Part shown: piece after piece, positions 11,371 through 23,627 of the stretch
How the letters are laid out: the number at the start of each line of letters is the position of its first letter
Position numbering within the stretch: the stretch's first letter is position 1
DNA from: Cladopsammia gracilis
Taxonomy: Eukaryota; Cnidaria; Anthozoa; Scleractinia; Dendrophylliidae
DNA: 64,000 bases
Reading direction: 5' to 3'
Assembly (NCBI GenBank): GCA_022457155.1
Contig: JAJGOT010000033.1
Span: 2,025,001 to 2,089,000 of the forward strand
Translations under genes and position numbers: made by a program
Notes under the pieces: model-generated
The model's input: the letters and a program-made list of their open reading frames with translations, nothing else
What the model was told of the DNA's origin: nothing
Database searches by the model: none

Positions 11371-11436
11371 TTTGAAGTCGACGAGTGTCTGACGAGTGTG
11401 TGACTTATTAGGTCAGACACTCGTCGACTTCAAACA
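11369..11436. repeat. Perfect 25-bp stem hairpin
   Basis: Positions 11369-11393 (tgtttgaagtcgacgagtgt...) are exactly complementary to 11412-11436, with an 18-nt loop. A transcript of either strand would fold into a compact perfect hairpin. It abuts the MITE remnant at 11268-11370. Confidence 0.85.
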
Positions 11437-11847
11437 GCAAAATTTACAAATACAGCCAGAATATCTACAAAACACTTTTAGAAAAATAAGAAATGATAAA
11501 CAGGGAATGTATTTAGGAGAAGAGAATTGAAAATATTTGCAGGGTTGCTTTGGAAAAAGGCGATGATAAAGAGCTTTCGAAGAATCGTAATTTCGTGATA
11601 CACGAAATTCAAGGTTAGCGATCGCAGCGCCGGCGCAATGCATCCCGGATGGAAATGGGCCTTTAAGAGTCTTAGTGAGAACCGAACTAATACAATTGTA
11701 AATAGAAATTGATTAGATAAACTTGACTTTTATTTTGATTTTGATTTTTTTACCGCTAACTTTTAATTTTCACCTCCATTTTATACACACGACCCCACAA
11801 GCTTTGTAGCTTTAAATTTTACAGTTTCTAAATAGATCGTTTTTTAC

Positions 11848-12113
11848 AAAAGTGTCGTAAAACCAAAACCAAAGTAATTACTCTGGCCAATCAAAACAGA
11901 GGCAGGCAATCCAATGAACCAATCAGAACTCAAGGCAAATACATGTAACCGGCGCAAAGCGCGGGAAAACGCGTGCAAGCAAGTCACAATTGGTTTTGGT
12001 TTTACTTCTGATTGGTTGAGAAAGTGGCGCGAAATTTTTTAGCCAATCACAAAGCGTAGCAATGCGAAACCAAATCAATCACGACTGGTTACTTTCAATA
12101 GTCAATTGAAAAC
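11848..12113 (+). repeat. Small DNA element, second copy of the 7177-7431 family
   Basis: Shares aaaaccaaagtaattactct, the ccaatcag blocks and gattggttgagaaagtggcg with the first copy. The right end tcaattgaaaac is the inverse of the left end of the first copy. Confidence 0.65.
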
Positions 12114-12124
12114 CGCTATATAAA

Positions 12125-12715
12125 CCTCTATTTATTTATTCTTTTATATGTATGTTAATTAGCCTCACTGGCCTCGGTAACATGTGCAAAATTCAAAAGA
12201 ATTTTTACTCTAAAATGAGGTCAGTGACGCCACAGGGAGCAGAGGAGCCAAATTTGACCTTTTACGCGTTCGATCTTCGATCTTTTGTTTACGAGTCTGT
12301 TTTTCGCCCCAGCGGGACCCCGAGCGTAATCGGAGCTTTCCGTTGGGTAACCGCAGACTGCTGACTGTTGTGTTCGAGTGTTTACCCCAGCGGGACCCCA
12401 AGCGTAACCGGCACTTTCCGGTCGTTGCCCGAAGGGCAACGACCGGAAAGCGTAAGCTTTCCGAGCGAGGCACGAAGTGCCGAGAAGAAAAAGAGACGTC
12501 TCTCTTCTTACTGCGTAACGATCTGGTGGCGCCCACAGTCAGCAGTCTGCGGTTACCCAACGGAAAGCTCCGATTACGCTCGGGGTCCCGCTGGGGCGAA
12601 AAACAGACTCGTAAACAACAGATCGAAGATCGAACGCGTAAAGGTCAAATTTGGCTCCTCTGCTCCCTGTGGTGAGGCTAATAAACATACATATAAAAGA
12701 ATAAATAAATCGGCC
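12125..12715. repeat. Foldback element (about 590 bp)
   Basis: Outer arms: tttatttattcttttatatg at about 12130 and the complement at 12690-12712. Inner arms: 12222-12363 versus 12541-12676, near-perfect over about 140 bp (for example gtaatcggagctttccgttg). About 50 bp near 12169-12220 in the left arm has no partner. The centre holds a smaller hairpin (ccggtcgttgcccgaagggc). Overlapping open frames here mirror each other and are not genes. Confidence 0.85.
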
Positions 12716-13170
12716 GCCATTATGAAAGAGGTCTATAGGTTTACACTACATTACATTGCATTACAAAGGCCGGTTTGTGCAAGAAGCCAGTCGCTGAGCT
12801 AGCACTGTTGGAGAAATGTTCAGCGTAATGAATTAGATTATCACTGGAGGAAGAATGTTGCGACTATAAAGAAGGTCTGGATGGGGGCATTCGAATGTCA
12901 GTTGTCAGTTAAAATGTAGGCCATTTGTCAGTTGTCAGTTAAATTTTGTGTCCTTTGTCAGTTGTCAGTTAAATGTCTGTTAATCATTAACGAAGACCTG
13001 AAATAACTGTTTTGGCGCATTTTAGTCTCCCTATAATGATTTCAAATGCATATCATAGTCTTCAACATCATGGTCTTTGTAGAAATTATTCGTTTCAATT
13101 TTGCCTGTTATATTATTATATAACTTGTACGCACGGGAATAATGTTGAATATGTTGATTGATACATGTAA

Positions 13171-13290
13171 GGCCCAGTTCAAACGTCGAACTTCACATGT
13201 GCCGAACCTAATGCAAATGAGCAAAATCTATTGTTCTTGCTAATTTGCATTAGGTTCGGCACATGTGAAGTTCGACGTTTGAACTGGGCC
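13171..13290. repeat. 120-bp hairpin MITE, TAA target duplication (copy 1)
   Basis: Flanked by TAA at 13168-13170 and 13291-13293. Ends GGCCCAGTTCAAACGTCGAA and complement; arms of about 50 bp pair almost perfectly. Identical in length to the copies at 20423-20542 and 49425-49544. The TAA duplication suits PIF/Harbinger-type elements. Confidence 0.9.
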
Positions 13291-13431
13291 TAATATGCAA
13301 ACTGACTTAGCTGAAAGAAGACTTGGATCAAACATATTCTTCAATATGCAGTCACCAGCCCTTCTATTTCCTTATTTACTTTCAGGCCTTCTAGAGGGGG
13401 GCGTATTTAAAACTTAAAGATGGACTTGTTA

Positions 13432-15262
13432 TTCCAGGAACATAAAGTACGATATACAAGTCAAAACCTATCATTAATATACGGAAAACAGAACTTGATA
13501 AGAAAGTATTGAAACTGTCCCATTTAAAAATTAGAAATATTGAGATCAAGAATATAATGTGATTCTAACTCAACCCAAGTGGCTGTGGAGAGGGGGGCTT
13601 ATTAAATATTAAATAGAGAGGGCGGCTTATTGAAAACCTCAAAACTCAAGCGGGGCGGCTTATTAGAGAGGGGCTTAATAGAGATGGGGGCGTAATAGAG
13701 TGTATTTTGCGCATTTCTGTTAATTCATATATAATGCAGCGTTCGCATATTAAAAATGTAAATTGTTTGGTTATTCAGTGTTTCAGTTCAGACATGCAGG
13801 TGTCTAATAATACATAATAAGTTGTTGTCGTTTATGTTAGTATTCTATTTTAAGTTAAACTTTTCCTTTTTCCTGTTGTTCCAGGAACATATAGTACGAT
13901 ATACAAGTCAAAACCTATCATTAATATACTGAAAACAGAACTTCATAAGAAAGTATTGAAACTGTCCCATATAAAATTGGAAATGTTGTGATCAAGAATA
14001 TAATGTGATTCTAACCCAACCTAAGAGGCTGTGGAGAGCGGGGCTTATTAAATATTAAATGTAGAGAGGGCGGCTTATTGAAAACCTCAAAACTCAAGAG
14101 GGGCGGCTTATTAGAGAGGGGCTTATTAGAGAAGAGGCGTAATAGAATGTATTTTGCGTCATTTCTGTTAATTCATATATAATGCAGCGTTCGCATATTA
14201 AAAATGTAAATTGTTTGGTTATTCACTGTTTCAAAGGTGCAGGTGTCTAATAATACATAAGAAGTTGTTTTCGTTTATGTTAATATTCTATTCTACGTTA
14301 AACTTTTCCTTTTTCCTGTTGTTTCAGAAACATATAGCATCTGTATAGTACGATATACAAGTCAAAACCTATTACCGATATACTGAATACACAACTTGAT
14401 AAGAAAGTATTGAAACTGTCCCATATAAAATTGGAAATGTTGTGATCAAGAATATAATGTGATACTAACCCAACCTAAGAGGCTGTGGAGAGCGGGGCTT
14501 ATTAAATATTAAATATAGAGAGGGCGGCTTATTGAAAACCTCGAAACTCAAGAGGGGCGGCTTATTAGAGAGGGCCGGCTTATTAGAGATGGGGGCGTAA
14601 TAGAGTGTATTATATTTTGCGCATTTCTGTTAATTCATATATAATGCAGCGTTCGCATATTAAAAATGTAAATTGTTTGGTTATTCAGTGTTTCAAAGGT
14701 GTAGGTGTCTAATAATACATAAGAAGTTGTTTTCGTTTATGTTAATATTCTATTCCACGTTAAACTTTTCCTTTTTCCTGTTGTTTCAGAAACATATAGC
14801 ATCTGTATAGTACGATATACAAGTCAAAACCTATTACCGATATACTGAATACACAACTTGATAAGAAAGTATTGAAACTGTCCCATATAAAATTGGAAAT
14901 GTTGTGATCAAGAATATAATGTGATACTAACCCAACCTAAGAGGCTGTGGAGAGCGGGGCTTATTAAATATTAAATATAGAGAGGGCGGCTTATTGAAAA
15001 CCTCGAAACTCAAGAGGGGCGGCTTATTAGAGAGGGCCGGCTTATTAGAGATGGGGGCGTAATAGAGTGTATTATATTTTGCGCATTTCTGTTAATTCAT
15101 ATATAATGCAGCGTTCGCATATTAAAAATGTAAATTGTTTGGTTATTCAGTGTTTCAAAGGTGTAGGTGTCTAATAATACATAAATATATATATAATAAG
15201 TTGTTTTCGTTTATGTTAGTATAATTCTATTTTAAGTTAAACGTTTCCTTTTCCTATAATGT
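13432..15262 (+). repeat. Tandem array, four units of about 440-480 bp
   Basis: Units begin near 13432, 13880, 14322 and 14786. Each contains agtacgatatacaagtcaaa, a run of ggcggcttattagagagggg motifs, taattcatatataatgcagc, and ends in a pyrimidine tract (ttcctttttcctgttgtt) followed by CAG. Units 3 and 4 are nearly identical; unit 1 is most divergent. The unit border looks like a 3' splice acceptor, though no coding frame is carried. Confidence 0.9.
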
Positions 15263-16420
15263 AGACATAAAATGGTAGATAAACTTCGACATTCTCGGCT
15301 TTGTAGCAATTATTTGTTTGAATAAAACTTTAAAGCACGAGAATAAAGGAATTTATATATTTTTATTGCGACCAACAGTTTTAAAACAACCCACTCCCCT
15401 AGTGCGTCACTTAAGTTTTGTCTGTTGATATATAAAACAGAATAATATCGAAAAGAAAAATGCATAATTTCGAAACATTTGTTGTCTGAATTCTGGGTAT
15501 GTACGTATTTAACCGGCCGATGGCTTTCATCCTCAAGGTAATGAAATTACAAGCGACTGACGAGTTTATACCCGCTATATCCTCCCCGAACACAACAAAT
15601 GGCGCACAGGCTCCTTTTACTGTATTATCGGATAAAAATTATTTGAATTCTTGGGCAAACATGGTTTAAATCTAAACCCAAAAAACTTCAACTTTTTTTA
15701 ATTTGTCCTGTTTTCGGAGCAACATTATCTTTGGGTGGGCTGATGCACTTGCTTGTTTATGTTCTTGTTGGATTTTAAAAAGTAGATCTCAGGAGAATGT
15801 TTGTTTTTTAAATCCATCTATTGTGTCATGACTGGTTTTCGTTTGTTCAAATTTGACTATTTAACTAGAGGTGAACAGGTTGTTATATAAACTATATTAA
15901 TACATTCCAAACCGAAATGGTCTACTACTAAAATCTGAATTCTTAGACTAGACTTACCTTAGTGTAGCAATGTTAACTTTTAGTGGTTTCAAACCAGCTC
16001 AAATTAACGTTTCTTTAATATAAAACTAACATTCAGCACTACGGCTTCCTATATGACCGCGTTGAAGACACTGATTAAAAGGACAGTTAAATGGAAATTT
16101 GTGGCTAAACTTCACCTGCTGTACGTCAAGCGTCAATTTCGTATTTGATTGGAACTTTGACATTAGATGGTTAGAGAGCTCTGAAAACAAAAAAGTATTT
16201 TTCTTTACAAGTCGAGATCTCGAGTTATAAGTCGAGATCTTAAGTTATATAATTAAATATATTATTAAATAAAACCGAAAAAAAGATTATTCCAAGATTG
16301 TTATCAGTTGTCAGTTAACCCTGGTACAAATGTCAGTTGTCCGTAAAATTTCAGCTTATTTGTCAGTTGTCAGTTAAAATTTCAGCCATTTGTCAGTTGT
16401 CAGTAAACCCCATCCAGACC

Positions 16421-17900
16421 CTCGTCGACTAACATTGAGCTGTAGTTTCAAATTGGCTTTATTTTTTGTTTAATATCTGTTTTTGTTATTTTCTGAGAAC
16501 GAGTGGCATACCTTGAATTATTGTAACGTGATTCATTCCCGACGTTTGTATCCGAGTGGCTCGCCATGCTGGAGTTTTGGTTTTGGATAAATACGGTCCT
16601 CATTCTTGTGGTATTCGCAGGCGACAACATCGAGCGAAGCCTTATAAAGCACTTACTGCTATATGTCAGTTAAAACTGACGGAAAACAGGGGATTTTAAG
16701 AATAATAACCAGATTTTAAAATGTTACTCTTTTTCAGTAATCATTATTGTTCTCTCATGGCTTACATACTGAGAACTATTGGGTTCAGGATTGAAAATAA
16801 AGTTCTGCTGGGATGTGTGAGGTCTCCATTGATCACCGGTGTTGATGATCATAATCATTGTGACCATCCTTCTACAGAAATGTGTTTAAAAGAACGTAGC
16901 GCTATAGCTAGTCGCACACTTTGACCAAGGCTGGCTGATCATGTCACAAATCTGGGCCCTAAAATTAAGTGACAAGGGACAGTATGCATTGCTTTTTCTG
17001 TAGAGAATGGAACTGGATCGCGGAGAGGAATAAGGTGCCACGATCTAAGCCCAACTCAGGCATATAGAATTTGGAGGAAAGAAGGCAGCTGTCCACCCTT
17101 GATAGGGAGCTAGGCGTCGTCGATCACTTTTGATACGTTGTGTTGCAAGTTATGTCGAATGGATCAGGATTGGCGACTATCCCGAGTAGGTTAACTTTGA
17201 GATCAGCTTGAGCAGATATTTAGCTCAAAAATCCACTGAAATCCTAAAATCGATAACAAATTTATGAACAATACTTGTTCTAAAATGCCTTCCCGCTTTT
17301 GCAGCCACCTAGTCTACCGCCTTTTAATTGAAATTATGCCACAGGAAACATCACTTTGCTCGACATAACATCATGAATGGGGAATTTACGATGGCGGGTG
17401 TTTACTGATATCAGTTTATTTCCAAGCTACTAAAAGGAATTTATAACATGCATAATCTTCCTATCTACTGAAAATGTTCACACTTATATGTTGTAATTTT
17501 TTTTTTCGCAGTAAAAAATTTTCACAACAGTTTAATTTCCTTTGTCAAAGATTCATTGGGATAATCTGGAACAAACCAAAACAAAAACAAAGTAGTGCCT
17601 TTATTTACATTTCCTTTCGCGTTTTCACTTTTTGCGAACCTTTGACGATGTGGAAAAAATAACGAACCTAAAACCCGCGCAAAACATTCAAGGCATTATA
17701 TGTAATGCGCGTTACTCTTTCGTTCAATTCGTGATTCCGTTCTTTCTTTATAATGAACGGTTTTTCTTTATTCACCCACACATCGCAATTTAAAAACACA
17801 CACCTGGCAACAACGCGAGTTAAAACACACTAAAACAGGTAATTATCGAAGTGACGTAAGAGGTCCTGCTGTGTGATAAAATAAAGCCAGCAGTTAATTA
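16421..17900. other. No gene recognised
   Basis: The start (16432-16515, cattgagctgtagtttcaaa) resembles 7086-7165, so an interspersed repeat is present. The open frame at 16721-16924 shows no recognisable domain. The rest is AT-rich and unclassified until the conserved upstream block of the plus-strand Ly6-like gene begins near 17870. Confidence 0.4.
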
Positions 17901-17922
17901 GCTTTTCTTGACAAAAGCAGGT

Positions 17923-17929
17923 TATAAAA
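17923..17929 (+). promoter_or_regulatory. TATA-like box of plus gene A
   Basis: TATAAAA about 180 nt upstream of the ATG at 18103, within an upstream block (from gccagcagttaattagcttt) shared with the three exon-1 copies at 53.5, 57.9 and 61.7 kb. Two of those keep TATAAA at the equivalent place. Confidence 0.5.
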
Positions 17930-18102
17930 GAAAAGACATCATTGAATATTGAGTAAGGGGCGTCTTAACCTGGATATCACATTCTACTGAATAATTAAAG
18001 TCAAATTTTGTTTATGCGTGTTGCGAAGATTCTTATGTGTCGCTTACCGGCATTTTTACATCTGACGAAGTTTGTATCCAATTGCTCAGGTCTCGCTGCA
18101 GA

Positions 18103-18160
18103 ATGAAGACAGCAAAACTCGCAACACTTTTCATCATCTGCAGTTGGTTCTTTTCAGAAG
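18103..18160 (+). CDS. Ly6-like protein, signal-peptide exon 1 (plus gene A)
   Basis: ATG followed by 19 codons, MKTAKLATLFIICSWFFSE, plus one G, then a GTAGGA donor at 18161. This is a typical hydrophobic signal peptide. Phase 1 agrees with the exon at 25415-25743, making a 128-residue precursor across a 7.25-kb intron filled with repeats. The start is supported by three paralogous exons with the same initiator context (gcagaATGAA). The donor GTAGG is weaker than the GTATG of the other copies. Confidence 0.78.
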
Positions 18161-18978
18161 GTAGGACTGTTTTTGAACAATTGAAAACATAATCCTGATA
18201 GCCGTAGTTAGATAACAAAAGCATTATATCGGGTGGATTAAATTCTCCAGGCCAACTCGGCTGAAATCAGTTTTGATATGTTAGTAAATGGTAAGCGTTT
18301 CTGTTTCTGAAAACGATTTATCTGATCGCATTAAAAAAAATCGCTCGTGTAAAAATCGGCTGGTTCTATACTCACCCCTTATTTCTTATTTCTTTTTATA
18401 GTCGTCATGTTGAATGCTTTGAAACCAAAATGTCATCAGTTTACAGGCGAACGAGGAAAGTTTAGTAAATCGCTTGGAATCGCGTTGTTTTGCTTTTCCA
18501 TACCATCTTAGTGACGGCTCTAAAGGAAACTATGCGGAAGTCGATTATTTTAGCTAAATATTTAAGCGGCCGAAAATGTTATCAAATGGTAACTGAGGAA
18601 ATCTTATTCCCCGAAGTTACTAGTCAGAGCTGCTTTCTTCTTTCTTTCTTTTCTAGCAGACCTTTTTTCGTAGCCCAAACGACATTTTTTCCATTCGAAA
18701 ACGAAAGGCATTAAATTTTTCGAATGATGCTACGAAAGTTTTTTGTCTATGTAAATAATTGCAAATTTTTTACACGATCTAATAAGTCCTTTCTAACAGA
18801 TATTCCATCGGAACGATTAGCTAGGTGCTTCTGAGTTTGCACTGAATTAGAAATAATTTAAATCCACTTTCATCAGTTATATCACCACCAGAATCCAGAG
18901 ATAGGATTATTATATTCGTTATCATATATCAACCTATCAGAAAATAGGTATTGGCGCGGGAGATGCGCTACATCATTT

Positions 18979-19278
18979 TAACCCTTTAACTCCCAAAAGT
19001 GCCAAACATCAAAATTCAAGAAAAATTCCAAATTTCATTTTGTAGAATACTGGAAGACAAATGGTACCATGCAAAAGTACTGTCGAAGAGGTTTCATTTG
19101 AATGGTTACACCATAGGATTTCGTCCACAGACTCTAAAGTTAGAACAAATGGTACCATGCAAAAGTACTGCTGCAGAGGTTTCATTTGAATAGTCACACC
19201 ATAGGATTTCGTCCACAGACTCAAAAGTTAGAACTATGCTGCATGTCTCCATAATTTACTCTGGGAGTGAAAGAGTTA
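18979..19278. repeat. TIR element with internal 88-bp minisatellite
   Basis: Ends CCCTTTAACTCCCA and the complement within gggagtgaaagagttaaag. Inside are two tandem 88-bp units (19058-19145 and 19146 to about 19230) sharing caaatggtaccatgcaaaag and caccataggatttcgtccac. The two reading frames through it on opposite strands are repeat artefacts. Confidence 0.75.
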
Positions 19279-19737
19279 AAGTTAGATTCCAGTTTTTGAT
19301 ATTAAGGTTACTGCTCCCCGAATTTTTGTACAAAGATGTTAGCCACTTTTAATCCGCAACAAAAATTCCGAAAGCCAGAAAGCGACAGATGACAAATTAT
19401 CCGCCTTCTGTTTGCAGGTTTACATTTTATTGTTTCAATCCAGCGAGCCATTTTTTTCTTTTATGCAAAGTTTCACGTGTAGAAAACAAACCGAGATAAG
19501 TGAAGCCTTTTGTTTTGAAACCGCATAATTGCCGATTAATAATTTATTCACACCTTTCAGTTGTTGTGTTTGAAACTAAAAGTAAACATCAGTCAAATTC
19601 GAACTTTAGACACTGGAATACTGTCTCCTAAAATCAAAATTTGAAAACAAGGGTGGAGGCATTATTTTAAAAAATCGGACCTTTCTTTGATTGTTATGTT
19701 TTAAATAACAAAGACACTTTCGATGTCTGTTCTGATA

Positions 19738-19933
19738 GACCCTTTCACGTTTTTTTTTTTTTCCCTCAAAATTTTGATATTGGCCATGTAGCGAAAATCT
19801 AACGACACTGCTGGAAAGAGGACCTCAAAATTAGCAACATAGTCAATTTTGTGAGTCGTATCTTGTAAAATCGCAACGTTATAGCTTCTCGAAGTCAGGA
19901 AGATTGCATGCTGGGGGGCACCGTGGAAGGGTC
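19738..19933. repeat. MITE, GACCCTT family (single-arm copy)
   Basis: Ends GACCCTTTCACG and cgtggaagggtc. The interior (attttgatattggccatgta, cgacactgctggaaagag) matches one arm of the foldback at 23251-23627, so that element looks like an inverted dimer of this one. Confidence 0.75.
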
Positions 19934-19939
19934 CATTCA

Positions 19940-21650
19940 CGCGTGCCATTGAGAACCAGACTAATGTCAATCGTAAATCTTTTATATTTAAAAAACTGAC
20001 AAAGCTATTAATTATAATTTCTTTGAAAAATTGTGACAGAAATATGAGTTGTGTATTCATCAAGTAGTTCTTTATTGTCATTCACAATCCAGGCACAGCG
20101 ATACCTAGATTTTTTTAACGTCCACTAGATCGATTTATCAGACGTCCGGTCCCCCACGCCCGCGTTCTCCTTTTCATAAATTGAGACTATAATGCCTACA
20201 GGACGTTTCTGCAGGTACTCGCAGTTGCCTCTCTCGGTAGCATAAACAAATTCGACTAAAAAGAAGTAAGAAATAACACTGAAATAAAGTTTATAATAAC
20301 ATTGCACGTATATTTACTTTTAGAACTTGTTACACTTCGACGCTTTGACAATTATTGGCACTCAATTGATGATCACAAGCGCGAAATCTTAAAAAGTAAA
20401 CATACAAAATTCCCTAAAGAAGGGCCCGGTTCAAACGTCGAACTTCACATGTGCCGAATCTAATGCAAATGAGCAAAATCTATTGTTCTTCCTCATTTGC
20501 ATTAGATTCGGCACATGTGAAGTTCGACGTTTGAACCGGGCCTAACTCCTAAATAATGGTTCACAGGCCAAAATAAAAAAAAAAAAACATGTCGAGGGCT
20601 TGTTACCTCGTGTGGGCATATGCGTTTAGCAAACTAAACCTTTAGATAAAATTGTAACAAAAGAAATACTTTGTGTTTTGATGCAAATATGAATTTTGTA
20701 ATCTATATGGTTGAAAGGAGACACCTGCCTTGTTTAACGAGGTAAACACTGTTGATTGTTGACTTAATTCACTGTTAATCTATACCCTAAAAATTAACAA
20801 CTGCAGCACATTCAATACCCATCTTAACCAGGTGGACTTGCCTGTTGTTTTGTTCAGTGTTTTTCAAACTCGTTGTCGATACTGAACTGGTCAAAAATGC
20901 AAACAATGCGTTCCATCTTCGAAAGATTTGCAATTCAGATTAAATGCTTCTAATTGTCTTTATTTTTTTAAGGCCTTTGAAGGGAAATAAAGTCACTTTT
21001 TCATGCTGCTAGAACTTCGAAAATTACTGAAAAGAATAACATTTATTTTCCATTTACTCTATTTTCATTTCTTTTAATATTTCTTATGATTTTTGTATCC
21101 ACCAGTTAGCAGCTGTTAACTAAAATAAATAAACAGTTTCAAGTACATGCTTGCTTAAAATATGAGTCTTTGCCATTTACTGCCAAGGCCAAGGTAGCAC
21201 TAGAGACAAATTTGAAACTTAATGAATACTGAATAAATTAAAACAAAAATATATAGGTGACGGTCCAAAATATTTTATACGAAGCAAATATCAAGTTATC
21301 TTAAACGAACAAACTTGGTCAATAAAACATTTATTAAATCGCTAAAAGAAAATTATTCTTGTGTGGGAACACAGCAGGCACGAAGTTAATCACTGAGCTC
21401 CATCTTGCCCGCTATGATATAGCCAATCAGAGCTGAGGAGTTTCTTCACCGCCCGCTCACAGAGCCAGCCATATATAATAAATTCGATTATTTTTGCGTG
21501 TTGTCAACGTTTAATGTGCGATCGGGCCCCTAGAAAATGGGAGAAACAATAGTACCCGTCCTCTCTTCGATTCTCCGCAAAAGAAGAAAAAATACACCTG
21601 ATTACAGGTTTGTCGATGTTATGCCAAAATCTGGATGAATTAAAAGCACG
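19940..21650. other. Intron of plus gene A, no gene recognised
   Basis: Apart from the 120-bp MITE at 20423, nothing with defined ends was found. The segment about 20190-20345 (aggacgtttctgcaggtact ... aataacattgca) is related to 40490-40640 plus 41640-41780, indicating an old segmental duplication of intron sequence. Confidence 0.45.
20423..20542. repeat. 120-bp hairpin MITE (copy 2)
   Basis: Ends GGCCCGGTTCAAACGTCGAA and complement. Right TAA at 20543-20545; the left flank reads aag, probably a mutated TAA. Arms pair almost perfectly around the loop tctattgttcttc. Confidence 0.9.
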
Positions 21651-21655
21651 AGAAT

Positions 21656-22227
21656 AAAACAAATTATCTTAGCATCAACCTTGCGAACGCTAGAATGAAG
21701 ATAGAATGGAGAGATGCTTGATAATAGCCCCCGCAGAACCTGTAAACTAAATATTCTTTTCTTAGGAGAAAAATACAATAAGTTATGTTATTGACGGGAT
21801 GTCATTGGATTTTTTTGCAGTTAAGGAAACAGGATGTACTGAAAAGTTAGGCTCGATTTCTGCGCGTAGTATTTCCCGAAAAGCGGCTGATAATGGAATC
21901 TACTGAAAGTTCTGCTCACCTTAATTACCTCGTCATGCAATAAAACAAATTATCTTAGTATCAACCTTGCGAACGCTAGAATGAAGATAGAATGGAGAGA
22001 TGCTTGATAATAGCCCCCGCAGAACCTGTAAACTAAATATTCTTTTCTTAGGAGAAAAATACAATAAGTTATGTTATTGACGGGAAGTCATTGGATTTTT
22101 TTGCAGTTAAGGAAACAGGATGTACTGAAAAGTTAGGCTCGATTTCTGCGCGTAGTATTTCCCGAAAAGCGGCTGATAATGGAATCTACTGAAAGTTCTG
22201 CTCACCTTAATTACCTCGTCATGCAAT
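21656..22227 (+). repeat. 286-bp direct tandem duplication
   Basis: 21656-21941 and 21942-22227 are nearly identical (for example aaaacaaattatcttagcat versus ...tagtat, and a single difference in tgacgggatgtcat versus tgacgggaagtcat). The near-identity suggests a recent duplication within the intron of plus gene A. Confidence 0.95.
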
Positions 22228-22333
22228 ACATCAGCACTGAAATAAAAATCGGCCAAAAGAGGCTCTTTATGTCGCCATTTTTAGTGTTACTTTAAAAAGA
22301 CAAAATATTTAACTATTATAGCGCGAAAGCGCG

Positions 22334-22402
22334 CGTGATATCGCCTAATTCTTAGCCGACGAGGCCGTAGGCCGAGTCGGCTAAGAATTAGGCGATATCA
22401 CG
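22334..22402. repeat. Perfect 27-bp stem hairpin
   Basis: 22334-22360 (cgtgatatcgcctaattctt...) is exactly complementary to 22376-22402 with a 15-nt loop gaggccgtaggccga. One arm's sequence (cctaattcttaggcgatatc) recurs near 27006-27035, so it belongs to a dispersed family. Confidence 0.9.
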
Positions 22403-23250
22403 CAAGCTTGAGCACAGTTTGAAGATTGAAAAACTATCGAGTCCAGTCCGTCATTTTTGCATTCTCTTGTCAAAATGCGAAATTTAGATCCATCGTTGGA
22501 TATACGTCAAGTAGACATAGCGTATATCGATAACTTTTTGACCATATTTGGGCAGTGTATCAATGTGTTGAATTATAAATATTTATATCAGTGGAAACCC
22601 AAAAATAATGGTCCAGTTTTGTTTAAGATTATTCTACCAGTGCTCTAAGGCTCTATTTACATGGAAAGAGGATGATCCTAGTGCTAGGATGATCCTAGAA
22701 GGTTCATTTGGTTTGCATGCAAAAATGCGGCACCAGGATGATCCTAGCGCTTAGCATAGGATCATCCTATTCTCATGTAAACTGAAAGCAGAAAACATGT
22801 CGCGCTCGGATGATCCTAGTGCTAGGATCATCTATGGCAAGCCGTTTGTAGCTAAATTTATTCTTAGATATATATGTTCAATCCTTTAAATAAAGGATTC
22901 AATCCAATCTTTAAATTTTATATTTAATGCAATAACACGAATATTGATTCAATCCAATCCTTAAATTTATATGCAATCCGAAAATATATGTCCAATACCA
23001 CGAATATTGATTCAATCCAATCCTTAAATTTATATGTAATCCAATACCACATATATTGATTCAATCCAATACCACATATATTTATTCAATCCAATAACAC
23101 GAATATTGATTCAATCCAATCCTTAAATTTATATACAATCCGAAAATATATGTTCAATCTTCCTGGGACGAGCGCGGCCATATAGAACCAGGGTAGGGTA
23201 ACCTGTGCAAGTTATAGAACAAAAAATGGCGGCAGAGTGGGAAGAAGAAT

Positions 23251-23627
23251 AGACCCTTCCACGGTTTTTTCTAACTTTTGATATTGGCCATGTAGCGGGA
23301 TTCTAACGACACTGCTGGAAAGAGCACCTCAAAATTGGTAAAATAGCCAAGTTTGCGAGTCGTATCTTGTGAAATCACAAAGTTATAGCTTCGCGATGTC
23401 GGGAAATTTTACAGACGTTTGTATGCTGGGGGGCACAAACTTCATGCCCCCTAACATACAAACGTCTGTAAAATTTCCAGACTTCGCGAAGCTATAACTT
23501 TGCGATTTTCCAAGATACGACTCACAAACTTGGCTATTTTACTAATTTTGAGGTGCTCTTTCCAGCAGTGTCGTTAGATTCTCGCTACATGGCCAATATC
23601 AAAAGTTGAAAAAACCGTGGAAGGGTC
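23251..23627. repeat. Foldback MITE, GACCCTT family, nested in the transposon
   Basis: Ends GACCCTTCCACGG and complement; two arms of about 185 bp are inverted copies of each other. The uninterrupted version of the host sequence at about 24430-24440 gives an empty site and implies an AAT target duplication. It interrupts the left-arm copy of the transposase N-terminus right after M-A-A-E-W-E-E-E. Confidence 0.85.

Larger units (their letters stand above)
12874..16420. mobile_element. Candidate 3.5-kb repeat-rich element with GGTCTGGATGGGG inverted ends
   Basis: Left end GGTCTGGATGGGG (12874-12886), right end its exact complement (16408-16420). Next to each end lie two to four short tandem copies of a tgtcagttgtcagtt motif, in the same rather than opposite orientation. 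No clear target-site duplication is seen. The interior holds a 120-bp MITE, a four-unit tandem array and AT-rich sequence; no transposase is visible. A partial related end lies at 47217-47308. Confidence 0.5.

Noticed and set aside
12210..12802. Overlapping 110-144-residue frames on both strands
   Set aside because: They lie in a foldback; the frames mirror each other because the DNA is palindromic.
13432..15262. CRISPR-like array
   Set aside because: Units are 440-480 bp with no short-repeat/unique-spacer pattern; this is a eukaryotic tandem repeat.
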